From assembly GCF_003944835.1 (NCBI RefSeq), contig NZ_RWIV01000001.1, positions 2,527,001 through 2,591,000 on the forward strand: a stretch of 64,000 nt of DNA, read 5' to 3'. How positions within the stretch are numbered: position 1 is the stretch's first letter; each line of letters starts with the position of its first letter. Shown here in pieces: positions 39,601-46,700 of this stretch. Position numbers and translations under genes: made by a program. This stretch comes from Bacillus sp. HMF5848 (lineage in GTDB: Bacteria; Bacillota; Bacilli; Bacillales; HMF5848). The notes below the pieces were generated by a model, which was not told the DNA's origin, ran no database searches, and was given only the letters and a program-made list of their open reading frames with translations.

Positions 39601-40184
39601 GTTTTAAGGAAGTATGGCTTGTCTTCTGAGGTAATAAAATTCATTTTAATCTTCCCTACATTTACTAAGGACTCCTTATTAAAGACATCTGCATAAAAGG
39701 AATTTCTATTCTTAAAATAAAGAGGTTGGATTTGTTCTATTTTCCCTTCAGTATCAATTGAAAATTTTCTTAATTTCCTATCAACAATTTCATATTCCGC
39801 AATTGCCCTTTTCCAGTTAGGGTAGGTAAACTCTTGCGCAAACAAGTACCTAAGAATATTTATTTTAAAATCCTCACTTACATCTACATCGGGTAAAACA
39901 GAGTTGTATTTTGGGAGAATAGCCCATACATCATCCACTGTATGATAGGTCTTATATTCACTAAATATAGTTGCAAAAACATCTAGAATTAACTCTACGG
40001 AAACGATTGAAGTAAGAAACTTCCTTATGGCTAAGCCTCTTTCTACATATTCATTCCCTTTGTTAATACTATACCGAGTTACCAGCTCTTCTATCTGGTC
40101 TCCACTTTTTTCAAAATACACTCGCGTTTGCTCTTTAAACTCATCGATAATCGGCTTTAAAATATCACTTTTGGCATTAAACAC
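36696..40184 (-). CDS. DinG/XPD-like helicase of the pPIWI-RE system
   Basis: 1162 residues, GTG start with AGGTG just upstream. A roughly 290-residue N-terminal region is of the pPIWI_RE_Z kind. The helicase core has Walker A GITGVGKTNL (about residue 312), motif II VIFVDEADDG (about 510) and motif VI QMIGRLVRGQASARIF (about 1080). Between motifs I and II, four Cys at about 420-460 (GECSI, PPCREL, YDCPLF, ETCGAY) match the Fe-S cluster spacing style of DinG/XPD helicases. It would unwind DNA for the PIWI protein. It sits 4 bases after the REase gene and overlaps the PIWI gene. Confidence 0.88.
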   Translation of the reverse strand: MFNAKSDILKPIIDEFKEQTRVYFEKSGDQIEELVTRYSINKGNEYVERGLAIRKFLTSIVSVELILDVFATIFSEYKTYHTVDDVWAILPKYNSVLPDVDVSEDFKINILRYLFAQEFTYPNWKRAIAEYEIVDRKLRKFSIDTEGKIEQIQPLYFKNRNSFYADVFNKESLVNVGKIKMNFITSEDKPYFLKTKHVGNKRDKEEIEITFRSGDQEKKGFPPHLIKSKDYLNQKLKSWQVPTNRKKISRDLLSLKLQPNGLHWSDNSIELLGEQDKSLQQQYNDLQKTFTIRSVKGLQELQYKDKTGIAGITGVGKTNLLKYEILRLVNLWREYPEQLQPGEGARIAIWTSNVTEVLDLTLKLHEIGVKAVPIIGQQNIKQHLSNYIKKVKNQSKSNSLKNPLSELSLEYLLQFFKGECSIHRLLDREDLSGKPPCRELKNNKDERAKKPSYDCPLFETCGAYITEKHLNDAPVWIGTQHAFMYSKPMPLVNPRDLTYAEIAYEEMDVIFVDEADDGQEKADGIFFSENDLIGSDSTLFESQFLKVKHEFDIEYGKAGSYLVRQWRSHVSRASDAIHHLYDLMKNNTYIKKKYKKQVFNVHQVAQHLTEMIFGKENITNISDHPFFELLVEAYRDKVSNLKTLNPSSFFDRAFRDFFEQLEEVQISYLSRELKTLREKELRADLLKKILNDDSVLSSMDSENVDNAEFQLYFFGLLMEFDFHFKALLDIKPAIEEIKDTKIDGVSSQYKSILRYLPFIPSSPTGRHFQYYFRGEENGENEDQIGILQMFDYHGIGREALFEFAQLFPQLNKQQNNYSDGPAMVFMSATMYAEGSKHYHVDVPIDYLLEPTNHKPNVKIHLLPKYMENIKGEYTPILVSGSKNKTENLRKLTRELVGDIRKELRHWSDDNNRKVMLVVNSFEQSKLVVDVLRGEFGDKVVGLDEVGDVEELPQMDIDILVVPLQSINRGYNILQYDDINKKFLNKAYFGSVFFLVRPLIPIEDISNIIRMLNGKYKSIEHELNQLKVEGNNEKLFYEGVKHIRRQSNRYFYNLLSYKYSWSDLNDEDKKAISLYVLVNLIQMIGRLVRGQASARIFFCDASFATDKLNNNSKSSDKSMLTMIEEIFNQEWENEMAKDVLYSWFIEGLKDMEIIDEQNEVLLI

Positions 40185-40188
40185 ATTA

Positions 40189-41298
40189 TCACCTACCCTT
40201 AACCATATTAACTAGCTCACTAAAGGTAAAAACTTTAACCTGTAAATCATGATGCATCAAGTCTTTCTTAAGCGCATTCATATACCGTTTCTTCCCTTTT
40301 GAATCTGGAATTCCTATTACAACATTTTTTAATAGCCCACTTTTTTCTTCATCAAGTAATTTTTCTACTAACATAAAAGGATAACTATAATTTTTCACGT
40401 CAATATTAAGTTGTATATTTTCAGATCCAACTTTCTTGGTAACTTGCAAGTCACCATCACTTTCAATATTCGGGTACATAAGTACTTGAGCACCCTGCCT
40501 TTCGAACCGATCTTTTAACTCAAATTCCTTAAATCCCGGTATTACAGTTGAAAGTTGTACAGGTTCAATGGTTCTATGCGTAAATTGAAAAGGTCTTGCC
40601 TTATAATCATTAATCTTGTATCGATTGAAATGCTCTTTACACTCTTGGTTCAAACAACTATATTTCTCACTTTTATTCTGTAATGTCCAGCCACAGTATG
40701 GGCATACATAAAAGTCATCAGTAGGTACCCGCTCATAACTCTTAATCAAACGATCGATGATATATCTATCATTTTTTAACTGCTGGCCTAACCGAAGTCC
40801 TAATTCTTCAATATCTTCTTCAACTTTTATTAAAGGATTTTTAATTAAAAACTCACGGTAGCTATTATAGACTTGTTGCATATCTATATCGCCTTCATTA
40901 TATTTACGACGGCAGTAAGTAAGCACTTCTCTTACTATACTTGAAGAAGCCTCCTGCGATGAAATATACTCCTGCAATAACCAATTTGCCTCTTCACTAA
41001 TACCTGTTCTTTCATTTAAAACTATCAAACTCGTTGGGATTTTTCTCTCTTTTAATGCTTTTATGTTAAACAAGCCCCAATCTTCTATAGGGGTCTTCAG
41101 AAGCTGTAAAAATTCGTACATATTTGAGGGATAAACTGCATTTGCTGTAGTTAAGCTCTGGTGTTGGATTTTTGATAGGAGCATTTCAAACGGAGAAAAT
41201 TTGTATGTATCCGAGTAAATCACATCTTCAATATTGTACTCAACCCGCTTCATATGCTGAATAATATCTATTAAACCTACATGATCAACTTTACCCAT
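40189..41298 (-). CDS. pPIWI-RE-associated restriction-endonuclease-fold protein
   Basis: 369 residues, first gene of the pPIWI-RE operon. The N-terminal half is helical. A zinc ribbon lies at about residues 198-220 (CPYCGWTL...CLNQEC), followed by a PD-(D/E)xK-like nuclease core: FELKDRFERQGAQVLMYP, ESDGDLQVTK, then LNIDVKNYSYPF with the Asp-x-Lys pair. This is the REase partner described for the three-gene pPIWI-RE islands. AAAGGGTGG precedes the ATG. The helicase gene follows after 4 bases, so the three products are made together. Confidence 0.86.
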   Translation of the reverse strand: MGKVDHVGLIDIIQHMKRVEYNIEDVIYSDTYKFSPFEMLLSKIQHQSLTTANAVYPSNMYEFLQLLKTPIEDWGLFNIKALKERKIPTSLIVLNERTGISEEANWLLQEYISSQEASSSIVREVLTYCRRKYNEGDIDMQQVYNSYREFLIKNPLIKVEEDIEELGLRLGQQLKNDRYIIDRLIKSYERVPTDDFYVCPYCGWTLQNKSEKYSCLNQECKEHFNRYKINDYKARPFQFTHRTIEPVQLSTVIPGFKEFELKDRFERQGAQVLMYPNIESDGDLQVTKKVGSENIQLNIDVKNYSYPFMLVEKLLDEEKSGLLKNVVIGIPDSKGKKRYMNALKKDLMHHDLQVKVFTFSELVNMVKGR

Positions 41299-41610
41299 AA
41301 ATTACCACCCTTTCCATCTAATCTATATATTAACCCAATCAAAAAAGAAAGTCTATTAAAATATTATAAAAAAATATGACTTAATATTTTTTTGTATTTA
41401 TTAGTATGGATTTCGTTTATACTTTTTTAACTTTCAAGGACTCTTTAAAAATACAAGCTTAGTCTTGATGTTCTACTAGTAAAAAATTATAATTACATTT
41501 CCAACAACGAAGTATATTTATGTCACTTTTTGTTGACTAAACTTGGACACTCCTTCATAATAACCCTATAAAAGTTAAATATTTTTTTAACTACAATGGA
41601 GGGTTATGAG
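41299..41610. promoter_or_regulatory. Divergent promoter region between pPIWI-RE operon and methyltransferase
   Basis: About 310 very AT-rich bases between divergent genes. On the plus strand TTGACT (41533-41538), 17 bases, CATAAT (41556-41561) is a near-ideal sigma-A promoter about 50 bases before the methyltransferase start. The pPIWI-RE promoter must lie on the other strand, but I cannot place it with confidence. The HTH of the methyltransferase may bind here. Confidence 0.65.
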
Positions 41611-42954
41611 TTGTATACTATCAGCAAAGATAAAGTCAGATTACATATGAAAAGACGTGGTTTATCCACTCAAAAGCAGTTAGCTGAACATTTAGGTATA
41701 AGTAAAAATCAACTTTCCATGCTACTTTCCCCCAATTTTAATCCTATTAAATCTAATGCTATGAAACTATGCGAAGTCTTGGATGTAAAATTTGATGACA
41801 TTATTGACTCTGAGCAGACTTCATTACCTTTAGAGGGTACAGAAACCCTAGTAGATCAATCTCAGGATGAGGAAATAAATGTAGCAGATTATGAGGGTCG
41901 TCATTTTGTAGAGGTAAGAGGATTAAAGGCTAATAAAGAGTATTCGGTTGTAGAGCTTTTTGCAGGAGCTGGAGGACTAGCTTTAGGACTGGAGGAAGCA
42001 GGTTTTTATACTAAAGGACTTGTAGAGATTGATAAGTATGCGTGTCAGACTCTAAGAAAAAACAGACCTAATCTGAATGTTATTGAAAAGGATATTATTG
42101 AGGTAGCTGAACAGGGTATCAGAAACTTCGTTGATGTTCCTATTGGAGAGCTAGACCTATTATCAGGAGGATATCCTTGTCAGGCATTCAGTTATGCAGG
42201 AAAGAAAATGGGTCTATCTGATGCTAGAGGCACAATGTTCTATTACTATGCTCAGATATTGAAACAATTACTTCCTAAAATGTTTCTAGCAGAAAATGTT
42301 AGAGGATTAGTAAACCATGATAATGGAAGAACATTTGCCCTTATGATAAAAGTTTTTTCTGATATTGGCTATACTGTTAAATGGAAAGTCTTAAGAGCTC
42401 TAGACTATGATGTAGCGCAGAAAAGAGAAAGAATAGTTCTAATTGGCATAAGAAACGATTTAGTTGATGACTATAAATTTAGCTACTCTTTCCCTAAGCC
42501 TTTTGGATATGAGCTTACACTTAAAGATATTCTTAAAGATGTTCCAAAATCTGAGGGTTCTAAATATCCTGACTCTAAAAAGAAGGTCTTAGACCTAGTA
42601 CCTCCAGGAGGCTATTGGAGAGACCTACCTGATGAAATAGCAAAGGACTACATGGGTAAAAGCTATTATTCTGGTGGAGGAAGAACTGGTATGGCAAGAC
42701 GATTATCATGGGATGAACCTTCACTTACATTAACCTGTTCTCCAGCTCAAAAGCAAACTGAGAGATGCCATCCTGATGAAACAAGGCCATTTACTGTAAG
42801 AGAATATGCTAGAATACAAAGCTTTCCCGATGATTGGGAATTTGATTGTTCTATCATAAATGCTTATAAGCAGATAGGAAATGCTGTTCCAGTAAACATG
42901 GCAAAAGCTATTGGATTATCTATTGTAAATGTATTGAATCAAATAAAACAATAA
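41611..42954 (+). CDS. DNA (cytosine-5) methyltransferase with N-terminal HTH
   Basis: 447 residues from TTG 41611, which has GGAGGG 7 bases upstream; the ATG at 41596 overlaps that ribosome site. Residues 1-75 form an XRE-type HTH (STQKQLAEHLGISKNQLSML). The C5-methylase motifs are complete: I ELFAGAGGLALGL (about 115), IV GGYPCQAFS with the catalytic Cys (about 189), VI AENVRG, VIII QKRERIVLIG and X QIGNAVPVNMA. An N-terminal HTH is known in SsoII/ScrFI-type methylases, which control their own R-M promoter. It is convergent with the PmeII-type endonuclease gene and should protect its site. Confidence 0.95.
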   Translation: MYTISKDKVRLHMKRRGLSTQKQLAEHLGISKNQLSMLLSPNFNPIKSNAMKLCEVLDVKFDDIIDSEQTSLPLEGTETLVDQSQDEEINVADYEGRHFVEVRGLKANKEYSVVELFAGAGGLALGLEEAGFYTKGLVEIDKYACQTLRKNRPNLNVIEKDIIEVAEQGIRNFVDVPIGELDLLSGGYPCQAFSYAGKKMGLSDARGTMFYYYAQILKQLLPKMFLAENVRGLVNHDNGRTFALMIKVFSDIGYTVKWKVLRALDYDVAQKRERIVLIGIRNDLVDDYKFSYSFPKPFGYELTLKDILKDVPKSEGSKYPDSKKKVLDLVPPGGYWRDLPDEIAKDYMGKSYYSGGGRTGMARRLSWDEPSLTLTCSPAQKQTERCHPDETRPFTVREYARIQSFPDDWEFDCSIINAYKQIGNAVPVNMAKAIGLSIVNVLNQIKQ

Positions 42955-42957
42955 TAA

Positions 42958-42998
42958 TGAAAAAGGAAGGATACTTTAAACGTATCCTTCCTTTTTTG
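42958..42998. terminator. Bidirectional terminator between M and R genes
   Basis: AAAAGGAAGGATAC-tttaaac-GTATCCTTCCTTTT, a 13-14 bp perfect stem with A-run and T-run flanks, exactly between the convergent stop codons. Confidence 0.9.
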
Positions 42999-43000
42999 CT

Positions 43001-43765
43001 TTATACATCATATGACTCTTTTTTCTCTGCAGCCATACCATTATTTGTTTGGATTATCTGATTAGAGTTTATACTATCCTTAATTTCTTTTGCGAGTGAG
43101 TCTATTACATGCTCTAATAATTCAGTTCCATCATATTCTGATGCTACATCTCCAATAGCATCAGTGAGCCTCTGATAAAAATCTTCTTCACCAGTAAGTC
43201 TATACCAAAACTCACTTCCGATTATTACTGGGTATTCTTGATTTATTTTCTTATAGTGGCCACTTAATTCCTGTGGCGTACCGTAAAAAACTCCAACAAC
43301 AAGATCACTAAACCCAATACTAAGATTATTGGTTCTTGCAAGATTTTTAACTCCTGCAAAATGCCCCTTTATAGTCTCTACGTCATCTTTATTTATGGTA
43401 TTTGGCCCCGCCTTAACTTGGCAATATTTTCTCCTACCATCAATTTTATCATTAAATTCAATATCAATTCCCGCTGTAGTTGATGCAAATCCCTCTAATA
43501 CCTCACTACAAAATTTCTGTAATTTACTGCCAAAGGTGGTATTTATAGATGTACCAAGTACTCTAGGGTATACTAGGGCTTTTGCAATACTCTTCGGATC
43601 GTCATTCCCCGTCAAAAAACTAGCCTTGTATTTATCCAAGAAAGGATTAAGGTTAAATTCCTTTAATTTTGTTAGCTTTTTAGTATTAGTAATATGACTA
43701 GGTGCGATTTCTTTCCTGAAAAATTCTTTGGCTTTTTCAATAATTTCATTATAAGTATTACTCAA
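43001..43765 (-). CDS. PmeII/EcoO109I-family type II restriction endonuclease
   Basis: 254 residues from TTG 43765, with AAAGGG about 10 bases upstream; a TTG at 43774 is too close to that site. The family pattern is clear: LTKLKEFNLNPFLDKY, KALVYPRVLGTSINTTFG, KFCSEVLEGFASTTAGIDIE, and the nuclease core DIEFND...KYCQVKAGPNTINKDD (Glu/Asp and Gln-x-Lys). EcoO109I itself cuts RGGNCCY; the site here is not proven. It lies 35 bases after the DruE-like helicase gene on the same strand, so it is probably co-transcribed with it, while the methylase faces it. Confidence 0.9.
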   Translation of the reverse strand: MSNTYNEIIEKAKEFFRKEIAPSHITNTKKLTKLKEFNLNPFLDKYKASFLTGNDDPKSIAKALVYPRVLGTSINTTFGSKLQKFCSEVLEGFASTTAGIDIEFNDKIDGRRKYCQVKAGPNTINKDDVETIKGHFAGVKNLARTNNLSIGFSDLVVGVFYGTPQELSGHYKKINQEYPVIIGSEFWYRLTGEEDFYQRLTDAIGDVASEYDGTELLEHVIDSLAKEIKDSINSNQIIQTNNGMAAEKKESYDV

Positions 43766-43799
43766 TCCAATCAAACCCTTTATGATTAAATTTAAATTT

Positions 43800-46700
43800 T
43801 CACCATATCAATATATCATTATTGTTTTTCTTTTCAATAGCATCCATGATTACCCATGTTGGTCTCCTAATTAAATCAAAAATATCATAATTCAACACTT
43901 TATGACCCATTATTTCTAAATTTGTAGTAATCTCCAGGAGTTGATCACTAAAATTCTTACGATCCCTTTTTTCAACAAAAGGATGAACAATAATTATTGA
44001 AAGCTTTCCGTCAGAGAAAGGCAATGTTAGCACCGGAATCCCTGTTATCCATTCATGCTGTGTACCCTGATAATTTTTCATGATACCTTCTATGGAGTTT
44101 TGAACGAGTCTTTTCCATTTTATATCGATATAGGGAACAAACGTAGGCTCTTTTAACAATTTAGCTACATCTAGACCTATTCTCCAGTCAAGTATCGGAT
44201 GATACCCCATGTTTTCATATGTTCTTAAACATTCATAACAAGATGAATCGCAAGTATGCCCCTTTAATTTTGGTATATTAGAATATTCTTCTGTTAAATC
44301 TACCATTATCTCCTCTAATATCTCACTATTTGCAAGGTGCTTAGAATACCCTGCGCCATTAATTAATGTATCTGCAAGGAATATTTGACCTACCGTATTT
44401 TCCTGAATATTATCAACTTTTGATCTTATACCAACCTGTAGTTCATCTGCATCAACATCTAGTATACTGGTAGCTACTCGTCTAAACAAATATCCAAAAG
44501 AAATCAGTCCTGCTTTTACACCTAGGTTGGTTGGATTAAAAGTAATTCCTTTACTAACCTGTTTAGGACTTATTAGAAGAACTTCAGTATTTTTTATTGA
44601 GCTTAAGGCTACTGATTTTCTTATATCAGTTAGATAAGGACTAAATCCATCTTTACCTACAGTACTGGCTTCAATCCATCCATCAAATGAACTTTTGGCT
44701 TTCTGAAAAGTAAAGAGCTCTCCATAGTTATCATTAATTGAATATACATTTCCTTCTTGAGAGTTGTAAGATATGTTAAAAATAGTTTTCTTATTTTCAT
44801 TAATTTTTTCATCATCTGCTAATCGAGGAATAGAGCTTCGTGAACTCCATTCAAAATCTTCCTTATAATCTCTCTTTATCCACTCACTTCTAAAACCTTG
44901 AGGCTCAGAGATTGGTATAGACCTAAATGCATAATCAGTACTTTCCCCAAGTTCTGATTCACAAGATGGACATTTGTCTGGAAACAAACTTTCATCATCA
45001 AACAAAATATGACAATTTCTACACAATGCTACTTTTCTTATGTCACCCAATGGATTTTCTTCAGCAACTATTTGATTTCCACGAATCCAATAATGAGCAA
45101 TTCCTGCAGATTTGTGTTTTGCCTTATCTTTAATAATCTCAGATCCTGGTGAATACTCACTGATTGCTATTTCTAGATCTCTATCAACAGTTCCAGAATT
45201 TAATAAGTGAGGTGGAGTATATCTAGATCTTTTTTCATGATGAAAAAGTTTTACTCTAGTCGGAAAACCAAACATAGGCAATAATCCTGCCGAAGCCAAA
45301 TTTTCACTTAAGAAATTTGATGAGTACTTTGAATCCATTGATACCATATTAATTTCATTGACCAACTTACCACTTACAATATACTCTTTTAATTCTTCCT
45401 TTTCACCTTCGCTTACTTTTGATTGGTAAGAAAGGCAGCCCACTACTTCATTTAAACAAGCTTTTCCCTCCCGAGACTCAAAATAAGTTTGAATTTCTTC
45501 TTTATAGTTAACCCAATCTTCTTTATACCCAAATTCTCCATGTACACTGTTTCCACCATCAATTTTCCCAATCAAACCAGTATCTTTAAATGCATGAAAT
45601 AACATTTCTTTGAATAAAACTCTTGAGAATATTTTCTTAGATTTCACATCTATATAAGGTTGAGGTGGTGGATCTCCGGTCATTTTATCTAAATTATCAA
45701 AGTACCAATCATCATGACTTCGACCTCTACATAGAGTAAGACTTACTGATAGTGCGGAACCGCGTCTACCACATCGCCCTACCCTTTGTTGATAGTTAAA
45801 CCGCTGAGGAGGCATATTTGACATTGCCACCATACGTAGTGATCCTATATCTACTCCAGCTTCCATAGTCGTTGTAACGCTTAAAATATCAATTTCATCA
45901 ACTAATGGAATATCACTCGAATCATAGATTGCTTGGAACAATTGTTGCCTTTTTGAAGAAACTTCAGAATCAGTTTGACCAGTCATCTCCTCTGAGTGAA
46001 ATCTCCTGTATGTTTTTGAATCCTCTGTTAAATATCTATAGTAGTCATTTAATGAAATTTCAGATAAGTTTTTCTCTACCAATGGTGAGTAACAATCAGT
46101 ACATACATTACACGAAGCATGCAGGTGATTTCTTCCACATTTTTGACAAACATAGACCATACCCTTAGCTGGTAAAACAAATAACTCATCAGAAGTTATT
46201 AAATAATCTTTAACCCCTTTTAAATTTTCAAAAATTCTAGTAGCTACAAGTGATATCTCTTTATCATTTAATTTATGTGCCTTCGCAACTGCATTCCAGT
46301 ATTTTTTCAAGATACTAGGTGGCGAATCAGAAGGTGCGCGATTAAGGTCATATCTCCTTAATCCACCTAAAATTCTTATAGAACTATCTACTAATTGTCT
46401 CCAAAAATCCGAACTCATCCCTAACTCTTCAGCTAGGATGATATCTATATCTGTAGTAATTTTTGCTAAACATAATGATTCAAGATCACGCTTCCGTTGA
46501 GAAAATAAAACATTTGCTAAAACATTATCTCTAAGACTCCTCATTATGTCATCCCTAAGTAATTTTAGATCATTTGGTAGGTCTTCAATTTTTAGAGAGG
46601 GGTGTTCCATGTTGCTCCAATCATATAGTTGAATCCATTTGTATCCGCCGTTTTCAGTTACAGAATTCTCGTATCCACCTGGATTTACCCCTAAATTCAC

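Noticed and set aside
45905-46168. Plus-strand frames inside the large helicase
   Set aside because: Antisense shadows. The minus-strand frame carries the helicase motif VI here.
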